A stretch of 45,356 nt of DNA from an uncultured Blautia sp. (GCF_937880195.1 NZ_CALFLA010000085.1:1-45356); one strand, 5' to 3'. Numbered from the stretch's first letter, positions 33,614-44,234 are shown. Notes: generated from the letters alone by a model not told the origin. Numbers and translations: made by a program.

Positions 33614-34168
33614 AGGATTTGTATAATTATGAATGGATTTCAGGATACATCCATGAAGAGTAGTGCAGATGTTATCTGCGATGGACTGGTAATCGGCTTT
33701 CATTCCCTGACTGATCCAGTCAAGAAGGATTCCAACAAAGCTGTATTTGTAAAAATCAGCGATAAAAGCCTTGTGTTCGGCAGAGATAGGCAGCCCTTTT
33801 GACTGTTCTTCTACTACCTCCATGATTACGCCGTGGGTTAGGGTGAAAAGATAATTTTCAATCTGTTCTCTGCTGATGGAGCGATAGGCATTCTGAACCA
33901 GAGATTTGTTTTCGTAAACGGCTTCAAAAATCTGAAGCAGCCCTTCCTGCCATGTGACATAAGATTTTTTGCCCTGGAGAGCCTTGCGGGATTCTTCCAG
34001 ACAGACCCATTCAAGCAGGTCGTAGATATCTTTAAAATGATAATAAAAAGTCATACGGCTGATGCCGCAGTCAGAAGTCAGGTCATTGATGGTTATTTTA
34101 TCCAGGGGCTTTTGGGCCAGAAGTTTTTTTAGAGAGGCTTTAAGGGCATATTTGGTCATATTCTGCAA
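33605..34168 (-). CDS. TetR-family transcriptional regulator
   Basis: A 187-residue regulator. The N-terminal helix-turn-helix reads ITINDLTSDCGISRMTFYYH and is followed by FKDIYDLLEWVCLEE, as in the DhaS-like subgroup of TetR proteins. The C-terminal ligand domain is not specific. I choose the TTG at 34168: it lies eight bases after GGAGG, whereas the ATG three codons later is 17 bases away and the in-frame ATG at 34225 has no site. It lies upstream of oleate hydratase and divergent from the PTS gene. Control of the hydratase by fatty acids is a reasonable guess, not shown. Confidence 0.88.
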   Translation of the reverse strand: MQNMTKYALKASLKKLLAQKPLDKITINDLTSDCGISRMTFYYHFKDIYDLLEWVCLEESRKALQGKKSYVTWQEGLLQIFEAVYENKSLVQNAYRSISREQIENYLFTLTHGVIMEVVEEQSKGLPISAEHKAFIADFYKYSFVGILLDWISQGMKADYQSIADNICTTLHGCILKSIHNYTNPEK

Positions 34169-34235
34169 GAAAAGTACCTCCTTTTCCGGAACAAGCAAAT
34201 TTCTGTAAAAATTTAGAAACTGCAATTATAATGCT

Positions 34236-34264
34236 ATTATATAAGTGGAAAAAAGAAAAAGCAA
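34236..34264 (-). promoter_or_regulatory. Promoter of the TetR gene
   Basis: On the minus strand TTGCTT (34264-34259) and TATAAT (34241-34236) are 17 bases apart. The rest of the 300-base gap to the PTS gene is extremely AT-rich, holds the PTS promoter and shows no reading frame. Confidence 0.65.
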
Positions 34265-34369
34265 TAGAAGGAAAAAGAATATTGTTGAATTTTGATAAAA
34301 GATGATGAGCATAATAAAAGAAATTATAAAAAATCTAAAAAAATTATAAAGTAATCATAAAAAAACATA

Positions 34370-34398
34370 TGGACTTCATGAATCTTATCTGGTAAAGT
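34370..34398 (+). promoter_or_regulatory. Promoter of the PTS IICB gene
   Basis: TGGACT (34370-34375) and TAAAGT (34393-34398) are 17 bases apart, with TGG before the -10 (extended). An A-tract-rich region directly upstream (34310-34368) resembles an UP element and would suit strong expression. Confidence 0.5.
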
Positions 34399-34410
34399 AA
34401 ATATGAAAAA

Positions 34411-34444
34411 GGTTTTGAGAAAAGAGCATATGATTCACAAAACC
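34411..34444 (+). other. Leader inverted repeat before the PTS gene
   Basis: GGTTTTG (34411-34417) pairs with CAAAACC (34438-34444) around a 20-base loop, between the promoter and the GAAGGAGG ribosome site. It does not look like a LicT/GlcT antiterminator target because no overlapping terminator is present. Confidence 0.4.
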
Positions 34445-34467
34445 AAAAAAGAAGGAGGATTTTTACA

Positions 34468-35937
34468 ATGATGAAATGGCTTCAAAAATTGGGTAAAGCG
34501 TTAATGCTTCCAGTTGCATGTCTGCCGATCTGCGGTATCCTTATGGGTATTGGATATCTGATGTGTCCGGCAACCATGCAGGGCGGCGAGATCACTGGTC
34601 TTGTTCCCACAATCGGCCTGTTCCTCGTAAAGGCAGGCGGCGCCCTGATCGACAATATGGCGCTTCTGTTTGCAATCGGCGTTGGTGTTGGAATGTCTGA
34701 CGACCACGACGGTACTGCTGGTCTTGCAGCTCTTGCTTCTTGGCTGATGATCACAACTCTTCTCAGCGAAGGCGTTGTAACTGTTATCAGACCTGGCGTT
34801 GCTGAGAACCAGACACAGCTTCTGGCTTTCCAGAAAATCGCTAACCCGTTCATCGGTATCCTTGCCGGTGTAATCGGTGCTACATGCTACAACAAATTCA
34901 AAAACACAAAACTTCCGAACTGGCTGGCATTCTTCAGCGGAAAGCGCAGCGTGGCTATGGTTGCAGGTGTGGTTTCCATCGTTGTTTCCGCAGTTCTGCT
35001 GTTCGTATGGCCTCTGATCTTCGGTGCTCTTGTAGCAGTTGGTAAAGGAATTGCAGGCATGGGCGCTCTTGGTGCAGGTATCTACGCATTCCTGAACCGT
35101 CTGCTTATCCCGACAGGTCTTCACCACGCGCTGAACAACGTATTCTGGTTTGATACTATCGGTCTTGGCGATCTTACCCACTTCTGGGCAGGTGAGACTT
35201 CCGCAGACGTTACATGGAGCCTTGGTATGTATATGTCAGGATTCTTCCCATGTATGATGTTCGGTATCCCAGGTGCAGCTCTTGCTATGATCCATACAGC
35301 TAAGAGCAACAAGAAAAAAGTTGCTATCGGTCTTGTAGCTTCCGCAGCAGTTTGTGCATTTATCTGCGGTGTTACTGAGCCGTTCGAGTTCGGATTCATG
35401 TTCCTTGCTCCTGTACTGTATGTAATCTACGCTCTGCTTTATGGTATCTTTACATTTATTACAGTAGCTCTTGGCTTCCGTGCAGGTTTCTCATTCTCTG
35501 CTGGTGCAACAGACCTTCTGTTCTCCGCATCTCTGCCGGCTGCAGCTAAGACATGGCTGATCCTTCCACTTGGAATCGCAGCTTTCATCGTATTCTATGT
35601 TGTATTCCGTTTCGCGATCACTAAGTTTGATCTGAAGACTCCGGGACGTGAGGATGACGACGATGATGAAACAAAAGTAACTCTTGCAAACAACGACTTT
35701 ACAGAAGTTGCAAGAATTATTCTTGAAGGTGTTGGTGGCGCGCAGAACGTTGCAACTATCGACAACTGCATCACAAGACTTCGTCTTGAGATCAAAGACT
35801 ACACACAGGTTGATGACAAAAAGATCAAATCTGCAGGTGTGGCAGGCGTAATCCGTCCAAGCAAAACAAACGTACAGGTTATCATCGGAACACAGGTACA
35901 GTTTGTTGCAGACGAATTTAAAAAATTATGTAAATAA
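34468..35937 (+). CDS. PTS glucose/N-acetylglucosamine-family transporter subunit IICB
   Basis: A 489-residue sugar-phosphorylating permease. The IIC domain (about 1-385) has about ten hydrophobic segments and the family motifs GLHHALNNVFWFD and GVTEPFEFGFMFLAP. A very acidic linker (EDDDDDE) joins it to the IIB domain, whose phosphorylated cysteine is C434 in IDNCITRLRLEI. The glucose, N-acetylglucosamine and maltose branches are not separable here. Codon choice is strongly optimised (GGT, GCT, CTT, ATC), like tig and rpsI and unlike the adjacent genes. The IIA partner follows as a separate gene. Confidence 0.93.
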   Translation: MMKWLQKLGKALMLPVACLPICGILMGIGYLMCPATMQGGEITGLVPTIGLFLVKAGGALIDNMALLFAIGVGVGMSDDHDGTAGLAALASWLMITTLLSEGVVTVIRPGVAENQTQLLAFQKIANPFIGILAGVIGATCYNKFKNTKLPNWLAFFSGKRSVAMVAGVVSIVVSAVLLFVWPLIFGALVAVGKGIAGMGALGAGIYAFLNRLLIPTGLHHALNNVFWFDTIGLGDLTHFWAGETSADVTWSLGMYMSGFFPCMMFGIPGAALAMIHTAKSNKKKVAIGLVASAAVCAFICGVTEPFEFGFMFLAPVLYVIYALLYGIFTFITVALGFRAGFSFSAGATDLLFSASLPAAAKTWLILPLGIAAFIVFYVVFRFAITKFDLKTPGREDDDDDETKVTLANNDFTEVARIILEGVGGAQNVATIDNCITRLRLEIKDYTQVDDKKIKSAGVAGVIRPSKTNVQVIIGTQVQFVADEFKKLCK

Positions 35938-35958
35938 ATAATTGTACATAACAGGAGA

Positions 35959-35984
35959 GGAGGGTGCGCGGGCATCCTCCTTTT
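35959..35984 (+). terminator. Terminator-like hairpin between IICB and IIA
   Basis: GGAGGGTGC (35959-35967) pairs with GCATCCTCC (35972-35980) over nine pairs with a GCGG loop, then TTTT. The short T-run suggests partial termination. Confidence 0.65.
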
Positions 35985-36004
35985 CCGTACATGCAGAGAA
36001 GAGC

Positions 36005-36034
36005 TTGAAATATTTCAGTAAAATGTGATAGGAT
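36005..36034 (+). promoter_or_regulatory. Possible promoter of the PTS IIA gene
   Basis: TTGAAA (36005-36010) and TAGGAT (36029-36034) are 18 bases apart with TGA before the -10. It would make the IIA gene partly independent of IICB. Confidence 0.45.
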
Positions 36035-36061
36035 AAGAAAAAAGAAAGAGAGGATATTCTC

Positions 36062-36547
36062 ATGTTTAAAGGATTATTCGGAAAAAAAGAAAAAAACAAT
36101 AAACTTTATGCGCCTCTGAAAGGAGAAGCTGTTCTTCTGGAGAATATTGAAGATCCTATGTTTTCACAAAAGATCCTGGGCGATGGAATTGCTATTGAGC
36201 CATCAGAGGGTAAGGTATATAGCCCTGCAGACGGAACAGTTTCCATGATCGCTGACACTCTTCATGCCATTGGCATCAGCACACCGGACGGCCTGGAGCT
36301 TCTGATCCATATTGGAATGGATACAGTTGCCCTGAAAGGCGAAGGATACACACCAAAGGTAAAAGCAGGAGATTCCGTAAAGAAGGGCGATCTTCTTATG
36401 GAGTTTGATATGGACTTCATTAAAGGAAAAGGCTATAGCTGCGTAACTCCTATGATCGTTACCAACATGGATGACATCAAAGGCGTGACTCCTCACGCAG
36501 GAGCTGCAGTTCCAGGAGAAACTGTTGTTGTAGAATACGAAAAATAA
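36062..36547 (+). CDS. crr: PTS glucose-family subunit IIA
   Basis: A 161-residue cytoplasmic phosphocarrier that passes phosphate from HPr to IIB. The active-site histidines are H68 (LHAIGIS) and the phosphorylated H83 in LLIHIGMDTVALKGEGY. YSPADGTV and GDLLMEFDMDFIK are further family blocks. It is full length for a stand-alone IIA. AGAGAGGA precedes the ATG and a strong terminator follows. The symbol follows general use; whether it also serves other permeases is unknown. Confidence 0.93.
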   Translation: MFKGLFGKKEKNNKLYAPLKGEAVLLENIEDPMFSQKILGDGIAIEPSEGKVYSPADGTVSMIADTLHAIGISTPDGLELLIHIGMDTVALKGEGYTPKVKAGDSVKKGDLLMEFDMDFIKGKGYSCVTPMIVTNMDDIKGVTPHAGAAVPGETVVVEYEK

Positions 36548-36573
36548 GTCTGCAGAACTGTAGGCAGAATAAG

Positions 36574-36619
36574 AAAAATCCCAGAAAGCTACAAAAAACT
36601 TTCAGGGATTTTTTGTTTT
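36574..36619 (+). terminator. Intrinsic terminator of the PTS IIA gene
   Basis: AAAAATCCC (36574-36582) pairs with GGGATTTTT (36605-36613), extended inside by GAAAG/CTTTC, and followed by TGTTTT. Confidence 0.85.
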
Positions 36620-36700
36620 AGGAGAGATTTTTGGCTGTCAGACAAATTACAATATTTTTGGTGGTAAAACAAAAATGTTGTGAATACACGTAAGAACAAG

Positions 36701-36729
36701 TTGTATTTCCAGAATAATTATGTTAAAAT
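36701..36729 (+). promoter_or_regulatory. Promoter of the ATP synthase operon
   Basis: TTGTAT (36701-36706) and TAAAAT (36724-36729) are 17 bases apart with TGT before the -10. It lies about 60 bases before the first small gene of the operon, and no later strong promoter is seen until rplM. Confidence 0.65.
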
Positions 36730-36787
36730 ACACATAAAGTTTTGGCAGAAGCAAGCAGATCAAAAGTATTTTTCAGGAGAATCAGAG

Positions 36788-37057
36788 ATGAAAAACTGGA
36801 TGGATGTCATAAAAAATTTAACCATGCTGACGCAGTTTGGACTGTCTTTTATAACGCCTATATTTCTCTGCCTTGCAGCCTGCTGGTGGCTGAACGTCCA
36901 TGGAGGACTTGGAGCGTGGATCTATATTCCGGGATTCTTTTTTGGACTGGGAGGTTCTTTTATGGTAGCCTATAAGCTGTATCTTAAGGTTATGGAAGAC
37001 CAGAAGAGGAGCCAGCGCAAAAATCCCCAAAAATCATCCTTTAACAGGCATATTTAA
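36788..37057 (+). CDS. AtpZ/AtpI-family small membrane protein
   Basis: An 89-residue protein with two hydrophobic segments (about 15-35 and 40-62) and a basic C-terminus (MEDQKRSQRKNPQKSS). The pattern LTQFGLSFITPIFLCLAACW, then a glycine-rich turn and FFFGLGGSFMVAYKLYLKV, matches AtpZ-type proteins found before the ATP synthase genes, which are linked to c-ring assembly and ion supply. I start at the ATG at 36788 behind AGGAGA; the longer in-frame start at 36680 precedes the promoter. Confidence 0.85.
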   Translation: MKNWMDVIKNLTMLTQFGLSFITPIFLCLAACWWLNVHGGLGAWIYIPGFFFGLGGSFMVAYKLYLKVMEDQKRSQRKNPQKSSFNRHI

Positions 37058-37097
37058 ACGCCAAAACGGTACTTTATAACAGAAGGGAAGAAATGAT

Positions 37098-37505
37098 ATG
37101 TTTGGTGAAATTCAGCCGGCAGTAAAAAAAGAAACAAAAAAGGTAATACTTTATACTGTGGCAGGCGTCGTACTTATGTGGATCGTTTTTGCTGTGCTTC
37201 ATGGAATCATGCCGGATAAAATACCTTTTGACTATACGGTGATCCTTGGAGGGATCGGCGGCGGCATCATAGCTGTTCTTAATTTTTTTCTTATGGGACT
37301 GACTGTGCAGAAAGCGGCGGCAGCCCAGGATGAAGCTATGGCGCGGGCCAGGCTTAAGGCAAGCTATTCTCAGAGGATGCTGCTTCAGATGCTGTGGGCG
37401 GTGGCTACCATTGTGGCTCCCTGTTTTCAGTTTGCGGCAGGATTGATCCCGCTTTTATTCCCATCAACAGGAATTAAGCTGTATGCGTTATTTCAGAAAA
37501 AGTAA
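37098..37505 (+). CDS. atpI: ATP synthase subunit I-like membrane protein
   Basis: A 135-residue protein with about four hydrophobic segments (about 17-37, 46-68, 94-110 and 113-130). Position and topology match AtpI, the assembly helper for the c-ring, although AtpI sequences are poorly conserved. IAVLNFFLMGLTVQKAAA resembles the family core. GAAGGGAAG precedes the ATG. A 165-base leader separates it from atpB. Confidence 0.72.
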   Translation: MFGEIQPAVKKETKKVILYTVAGVVLMWIVFAVLHGIMPDKIPFDYTVILGGIGGGIIAVLNFFLMGLTVQKAAAAQDEAMARARLKASYSQRMLLQMLWAVATIVAPCFQFAAGLIPLLFPSTGIKLYALFQKK

Positions 37506-37670
37506 GATAAGGTGTGAACAGCAACTAAAATTAAGATGAATTACTGATTGTGACTGCAGAGACGCGCAGAGGGAGACGCAGCGCGCATTTCCCGGCAAGA
37601 GCGTTGAAGCGTTTTTGAAGCACAGCAGTTTTCTATAGAAAATATAAAAAGCCAGGAGGTGGAAATGTAG
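37506..37670 (+). other. Leader before atpB with stem and AUG-UAG start-stop
   Basis: The 165-base gap contains a GC stem (CGCGC around 37563 with GCGCG around 37583) and ends with GGAGG (37655-37659). Five bases after that site stands ATG (37665-37667) followed at once by TAG (37668-37670), and then the atpB ATG at 37671, 11 bases from the ribosome site. No reading frame fills the gap. Confidence 0.6.
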
Positions 37671-38429
37671 ATGGAACTGGATATATCCGGTGCAAAGGTC
37701 TATTTTACGATCCCAACAGATATTCCTATTTTGGGTGATATCCAGATCAGCGAAACCATGGTGGTAAGCTGGATCGTGATGCTCCTTATAACCGGTCTTT
37801 GTATCTGGCTGACCCATGATCTTAAGGTGGAGAATATTTCCAAGAGACAGGCTCTTGCAGAAATGCTTGTGGAACAGGCGAATAAGTTTGTAATTGGAAA
37901 TATGGGTGAAAAATTCTGCCACCTTATACCTTTTGTGGCAGCTTTGTTTGTTACCAGTGTGGTATCGAACCTGATCAGTCTGGTGGGTCTTCGAAGTCCT
38001 ACGGCAGACCTTTCCACAGAGGCGGCCTGGGCGGTGGTAGTATTTATCATGATCACTGCGCAAAAGATCAAAACAGGAGGCTTTGGCGGATATCTGAAGG
38101 GATTTACAACGCCCATTGCCATTATGACTCCTTTTAATGTGCTTTCAGAACTGGCCACGCCTATCAGTATGGCATGCCGTCATTTTGGAAACATACTTTC
38201 CGGCGTAGTTATCAATGGACTGATCTACGGCGCTTTGGCAGTAGCCAGCTCCGCGCTTCTGGGACTTCTTCCCGGTGTTCTGGGAAACGTCCTTTCACAG
38301 ATCCCCATTCTTGATGTGGGTGTTCCTGCGATTCTGTCTGTCTATTTTGACTGGTTCTCAGGGTTTATGCAGGCGTTTATTTTCTGTATGCTGACAGTTA
38401 TGTATATTGCAAACGCAGCAGAAGAATAA
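37671..38429 (+). CDS. atpB: ATP synthase F0 subunit a
   Basis: A 252-residue membrane subunit that forms the ion half-channels. Hydrophobic segments lie near 25-45, 80-100, 120-135, 150-165, 175-210 and 225-247. The essential arginine is R170 in MACRHFGNILSG. The C-terminus AFIFCMLTVMYIANAAEE is typical. It starts the core operon a-c-b-delta-alpha-gamma-beta-epsilon. The start has an odd upstream ATG-TAG described separately. Confidence 0.95.
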   Translation: MELDISGAKVYFTIPTDIPILGDIQISETMVVSWIVMLLITGLCIWLTHDLKVENISKRQALAEMLVEQANKFVIGNMGEKFCHLIPFVAALFVTSVVSNLISLVGLRSPTADLSTEAAWAVVVFIMITAQKIKTGGFGGYLKGFTTPIAIMTPFNVLSELATPISMACRHFGNILSGVVINGLIYGALAVASSALLGLLPGVLGNVLSQIPILDVGVPAILSVYFDWFSGFMQAFIFCMLTVMYIANAAEE

Positions 38430-38450
38430 GAAATCAAAATCTAAGAATAA

Positions 38451-38750
<300 letters not shown>

Positions 38751-38797
38751 TTACAGTATATGAAAACAGCCGGGTATAAGAACAGGAGGTTGAACTT

Positions 38798-39301
38798 ATG
38801 CAGGTACAGGAATTAGTCGGTATTGTACCCTGGACCTTTATTGCAACAATCTGCAACCTTTTTCTTCAGGTATATCTGATCAAACGGTTTTTATTCAAGC
38901 CTATTAATAATATTCTGGAAAAGCGCAAGGAGATGGCAGACGCCCAGATCCGCGACGCTCAGAAAGCAAAAGAAGAGGCTGAGGCAATGAAGACCCAGTA
39001 TGAGCAGGACATGCTTGAAGCTAAGGGCAGAGCCAATGAGATCGTGGCTTCCGCTCAGAAAACAGCGTCTGTACAGAGTGAGGAACTTCTTTTGGAGGCT
39101 TCCCGCCAGGCTGCGGCCATCAAAGCCAAAGCAGAAGCTGATATTGAGCAGGAGAAACGCAAAGCAGTGAATGAGATCAAGGATGAAATTGGCGGTATGG
39201 CAATGGAGATCGCAGGTAAGGTGATCGAGAGAGAGATATCAGAGGAAGATCACGCGAAACTTATTGATGATTTTATTGCGAATGTGGGTGAGACATCATG
39301 A
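38798..39301 (+). CDS. atpF: ATP synthase F0 subunit b
   Basis: A 167-residue stator subunit. A single N-terminal hydrophobic helix (about 10-30) leads into FLFKPINNILEKRKEMADAQ, followed by a long charged coiled coil rich in alanine, glutamate and lysine. Length is normal. ACAGGAGG precedes the ATG, and its end overlaps atpH as ATGA. Confidence 0.94.
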   Translation: MQVQELVGIVPWTFIATICNLFLQVYLIKRFLFKPINNILEKRKEMADAQIRDAQKAKEEAEAMKTQYEQDMLEAKGRANEIVASAQKTASVQSEELLLEASRQAAAIKAKAEADIEQEKRKAVNEIKDEIGGMAMEIAGKVIEREISEEDHAKLIDDFIANVGETS

Positions 39302-39837
39302 CACAGACTGCCAGAGTCTATGGCGGCAGCCTGTATGAGCTTGCCGTCGAAGAACAGCTTGTGGAATCCATAGGAAGCCAGATGGAGGAGATCCGGCAGA
39401 TCTTCTGGGAAAATCCAGATTATATGAAGCTTCTTTGCGAACCGTCTATTCCGTGGAAGGAAAGAATCCTTCTTGTGGATCAGGCTTTTGGAGAGCAGGC
39501 TGAAAAATATTTGGTGAATTTTATAAAGATCCTTTGTGAGCGGAATATACTCCGGGAGTACGGAGGCTGCTGCGAGGAGTTCAGACGGCGTTATAACGCC
39601 GATCATGGAATTGCCGAAGCTGTGGTGACAGGGGCTGTTCCCCTGAATGACGCACAGATGGAGGCGCTGAAACAAAAGCTGGAAAAGATCAGCGGCAGGA
39701 AGATTTCCCTGAGCCAGAAAACGGATCCATCCGTTGTGGCAGGGCTTCGTGTAGAACTGGAAGGCAAACTTCTGGACGGTACTGTCCAGGGACGTCTATC
39801 TGCTCTTTCCAGAAAACTTGACGAAATAATTGTTTAA
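39298..39837 (+). CDS. atpH: ATP synthase F1 subunit delta
   Basis: A 179-residue stator subunit linking b to the alpha-beta head. It begins with [19 protein letters not shown] and ends with the conserved [20 protein letters not shown] followed by a helix with [10 protein letters not shown]. It starts inside the atpF stop codon (ATGA), so translation is coupled. Confidence 0.94.
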   Translation: MTQTARVYGGSLYELAVEEQLVESIGSQMEEIRQIFWENPDYMKLLCEPSIPWKERILLVDQAFGEQAEKYLVNFIKILCERNILREYGGCCEEFRRRYNADHGIAEAVVTGAVPLNDAQMEALKQKLEKISGRKISLSQKTDPSVVAGLRVELEGKLLDGTVQGRLSALSRKLDEIIV

Positions 39838-39853
39838 AGGATGGTATGGAAAC

Positions 39854-41383
39854 ATGCAATTAAAACCTGAAGAAATATCCAGGGTCATCCGCAGTCAGAT
39901 CAAATATTACGAAAACACGATCCAGCAGAATGAAACAGGAACAGTTTTACTGGTAGGCGACGGTATTGCCAGAGCCAGCGGACTTGTAAACTGTATGGCA
40001 GGCGAGCTTCTGGAATTTGAGGACGGAAGCTACGGCATGGCTCAGAACCTGGAAGAAAACAGTGTATCCATCGTATTATTTGGTTCCGATGAAAATATCG
40101 GCGAGGGCCAGACAGTGAAGCGCACCGGAAAGGTAGTTTCCGTTCCGGTAGGCGAAGCCATGATCGGCCGAGTTGTCAATGCTTTGGGACAGCCCATCGA
40201 CGGTGCGGGACCTATTGTAACAGAAGAATTTAGGGCTATCGAAAGCCCGGCTCCGGGAATCTGTGAGAGACGCTCGGTGCATGAACCTCTTCAGACAGGA
40301 ATCAAGGCCATTGACTCTATGATCCCTATTGGAAGAGGACAGCGAGAACTGATCATCGGAGACCGTCAGACAGGAAAAACGACCCTGGCAGTAGATACGA
40401 TCATTAACCAGAAGGGTAAGGATATGATCTGTATTTACGTAGCCATTGGACAGAAACGTTCCACAGTTGCCAACCTTGTAGAAACCCTGACAAAAAACGG
40501 CGCTATGGATTACACTATGGTTGTGGCGGCAACAGCATCTGAAGCCAGCCCGCTGCAGTATATTGCCCCATATTCTGGATGCGCTATGGGCGAATATTTT
40601 ATGAATAAAGGAAAGCATGTGCTGATTATTTATGACGATCTCAGTAAACATGCGGTTGCCTATCGTGCGCTTTCTCTTCTGATCCGCCGTCCGCCAGGAC
40701 GTGAGGCTTATCCGGGAGATGTATTTTATCTTCATTCCAGACTTCTGGAGCGCGCGGCAAAATTGGACGACGCCCATGGAGGCGGTTCTTTGACTGCCCT
40801 TCCGATTATTGAAACACAGGCGGGAGACGTTTCCGCATATATTCCTACAAATGTTATCTCTATTACAGACGGACAGATCTTTCTGGAGACAGAGCTTTTC
40901 CACTCCGGCGTTATGCCTGCGGTAAACCCGGGTATTTCTGTGTCACGAGTTGGTGGAAACGCTCAGATCAAGGCAATGAAAAAGGTTGCCGGTACTTTGA
41001 AGTTGATCTATTCTCAGTACAGAGAGCTTCAGAGTTTCGCACAGTTTGGTTCTGATCTGGATGCAGATACAAAAGCCCGTCTGGAGCAGGGCGCACGTAT
41101 TGTAGAGGTACTGAAACAGAACCAGAATGAACCGGTACCTGTAGAAAAACAGGTTGCAATTCTCTATGCAGTAGTTCATGGCGTTCTGTCAGAAATTGAA
41201 GTTGAGGACGTACGCCAGTACGAAAAAGAACTGTTTCTTTTCCTGGATACAGATGCGGACGGTATGTCTGCTATGCAGGCGATCCGTAATACCGGAAAGC
41301 TGGAGGAGGATACAGAAGCCAGCTTAAAGAAGGCTCTGGAAACCTTTACCAGAAACTTTCTTGACACAAGACCTGTGAAATAA
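39854..41383 (+). CDS. atpA: ATP synthase F1 subunit alpha
   Basis: A 509-residue nucleotide-binding, mainly non-catalytic subunit. The N-terminal beta barrel is followed by Walker A GDRQTGKT (169-176), [16 protein letters not shown], and the signature [15 protein letters not shown] start at the ATG at 39854, which follows AAAGGATGG and begins [12 protein letters not shown] as in the family; an in-frame codon at 39830 lies inside atpH. Length is normal. Confidence 0.96.
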   Translation: MQLKPEEISRVIRSQIKYYENTIQQNETGTVLLVGDGIARASGLVNCMAGELLEFEDGSYGMAQNLEENSVSIVLFGSDENIGEGQTVKRTGKVVSVPVGEAMIGRVVNALGQPIDGAGPIVTEEFRAIESPAPGICERRSVHEPLQTGIKAIDSMIPIGRGQRELIIGDRQTGKTTLAVDTIINQKGKDMICIYVAIGQKRSTVANLVETLTKNGAMDYTMVVAATASEASPLQYIAPYSGCAMGEYFMNKGKHVLIIYDDLSKHAVAYRALSLLIRRPPGREAYPGDVFYLHSRLLERAAKLDDAHGGGSLTALPIIETQAGDVSAYIPTNVISITDGQIFLETELFHSGVMPAVNPGISVSRVGGNAQIKAMKKVAGTLKLIYSQYRELQSFAQFGSDLDADTKARLEQGARIVEVLKQNQNEPVPVEKQVAILYAVVHGVLSEIEVEDVRQYEKELFLFLDTDADGMSAMQAIRNTGKLEEDTEASLKKALETFTRNFLDTRPVK

Positions 41384-41403
41384 TGTGATGAGGAGGAAAT
41401 AAA

Positions 41404-42267
41404 ATGGCTGCAAACATGAAAGCGGTAAAACTGCGTATCAAAAGTGTGCAGAGCACTATGCAGATTACCAAGGCAATGGAACTTGTAGCATCCTCCAAGC
41501 TGCGTAAGGCAAAGGAACGGGCTGAGGTCTGCAGACCTTATTTTAGAACCCTTCACAATACCCTTACGGAGATTGCTGTCAATAATACAGATTTCAGTTC
41601 TATATATGCGGCAGAAGCAAAAAAAGACAGACATTGTTATGTGGTAATTGCCGGAGACCGGGGACTGGCAGGCGGTTATAATACAAATCTGTTTAAATGT
41701 ATGGAAGAGGTCAGCGCCGGAAAGGACTATGTGGTCCTTCCCGTGGGAAAAAAGGCAGTAGAATATTATAGCCGGAAAAAGATAGAAATCCTTACCGATG
41801 CATTCGGGGAAACTGCTGAAGTTTCTGTAGGAGACTGCTTTGAAATGGCAGATCTTCTCTGCCGGGCATTCAGGGAAGGCCAGTTTGGACATATCGAACT
41901 TTGTTATACCAATTTTGTGTCCATGCTTTCTCAGCAGCCAAAAGCGTTTTCTGTGCTGCCTCTTACTGATCTGAAAAAAGAGGCGGGCAAAGATAAGGAT
42001 TCAGCAGTAAGGAACCTGACTCTTTATGAACCTGGCAGTACAGAGGTCTTTGACGCTATTGTGCCGGAATATGTGGCGGGTCTGATCTACGGCGGCGTAT
42101 GCGAAAGTCTGGCAAGCGAACTGGCAGCCAGACGTACAGCCATGGACGCGGCTACGAAAAATGCCGGCGAAATGATCGACCAGCTGAATCTGTATTACAA
42201 CCGCGCCCGTCAGGCCAGCATTACGCAGGAAATCACGGAGATTGTTGCAGGCGCCGAGGGCATCTAA
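41404..42267 (+). CDS. atpG: ATP synthase F1 subunit gamma
   Basis: A 287-residue central stalk subunit. The N-terminal helix MKAVKLRIKSVQSTMQITKA, the block GDRGLAGGYN and the C-terminal helix that ends RARQASITQEITEIVAGAE are conserved. GAGGAGG precedes the ATG. Length is normal. Confidence 0.95.
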   Translation: MAANMKAVKLRIKSVQSTMQITKAMELVASSKLRKAKERAEVCRPYFRTLHNTLTEIAVNNTDFSSIYAAEAKKDRHCYVVIAGDRGLAGGYNTNLFKCMEEVSAGKDYVVLPVGKKAVEYYSRKKIEILTDAFGETAEVSVGDCFEMADLLCRAFREGQFGHIELCYTNFVSMLSQQPKAFSVLPLTDLKKEAGKDKDSAVRNLTLYEPGSTEVFDAIVPEYVAGLIYGGVCESLASELAARRTAMDAATKNAGEMIDQLNLYYNRARQASITQEITEIVAGAEGI

Positions 42268-42331
42268 GCGTTTACTGAAAAGTGACATTTTAAGCCCCCG
42301 ACCCATAATGAAAATTAGAGGAGATTCATAG

Positions 42332-43726
<1,395 letters not shown>

Positions 43727-43738
43727 AGGAGGCTGCTT

Positions 43739-44140
43739 ATGAGCACCTTTCCATTACAGATCGGAACACCGGACGGTCTTCTTTTTGAGGGAGACGTAAC
43801 AAGAGTTGTATGCAGAAGTATTACAGGCGACCTGGCTATTTTGGCAGGTCACTGTAATTTCTGTACGGCTCTTGGTATGGGCGAGGCTCATGTTGTTATG
43901 GAGGACGGAACCCGTCGGGACGCGGCATGTATCGGCGGAATGCTTTCCGTCATGGACGGAAAATGCAGTCTTCTTGCAACTACCTGGGAATGGGCAGAAG
44001 ATATTGATATCAAAAGAGCAGAATTAGCCCGGACAAGAGCAGAAGAAAAGCTGCACCGTACCGGACTGACAGACCAGGATTACAAGATGGCAAAAGCCAA
44101 GCTCCAGAGAGCGCTTGTACGTTTGAGTGTGAAGCAGTAA
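43739..44140 (+). CDS. atpC: ATP synthase F1 subunit epsilon
   Basis: A 133-residue subunit of the central stalk that can inhibit ATP hydrolysis. The N-terminal beta sandwich (FPLQIGTPDGLLFEGDV; GDLAILAGHCNF) is followed by two C-terminal helices (IDIKRAELARTRAEEKL; KMAKAKLQRALVRLSV). It is the last gene of the operon. AAAGGAGG precedes the ATG; no convincing terminator is seen before the rplM promoter. Confidence 0.93.
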   Translation: MSTFPLQIGTPDGLLFEGDVTRVVCRSITGDLAILAGHCNFCTALGMGEAHVVMEDGTRRDAACIGGMLSVMDGKCSLLATTWEWAEDIDIKRAELARTRAEEKLHRTGLTDQDYKMAKAKLQRALVRLSVKQ

Positions 44141-44205
44141 GGCCAGCGGAATAACTGGACAGCAACAATAACTTGGGTATTTTTGTAAAAACCCGTAAAA
44201 AACAG

Positions 44206-44234
44206 TTGACAGAACCAAAGGTGTATAGTACAAT
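44206..44234 (+). promoter_or_regulatory. Strong promoter of rplM-rpsI
   Basis: TTGACA (44206-44211, consensus -35) and TACAAT (44229-44234) are 17 bases apart. It precedes a leader of about 175 bases. Confidence 0.8.

Noticed and set aside
34405..34467. LicT/GlcT-type antiterminator target before the PTS gene
   Set aside because: There is a weak 7-bp inverted repeat but no overlapping terminator stem or antiterminator gene nearby.
40076..40903. 275-codon minus-strand open frame inside atpA
   Set aside because: Shadow of a highly conserved gene; the translation is rich in cysteine, histidine and arginine with no domain.
44175..44200. GGGT...ACCC hairpin after atpC as operon terminator
   Set aside because: The stem has a bulge and is followed by GTAAAAAAC with no T-run, so I do not call it a terminator.
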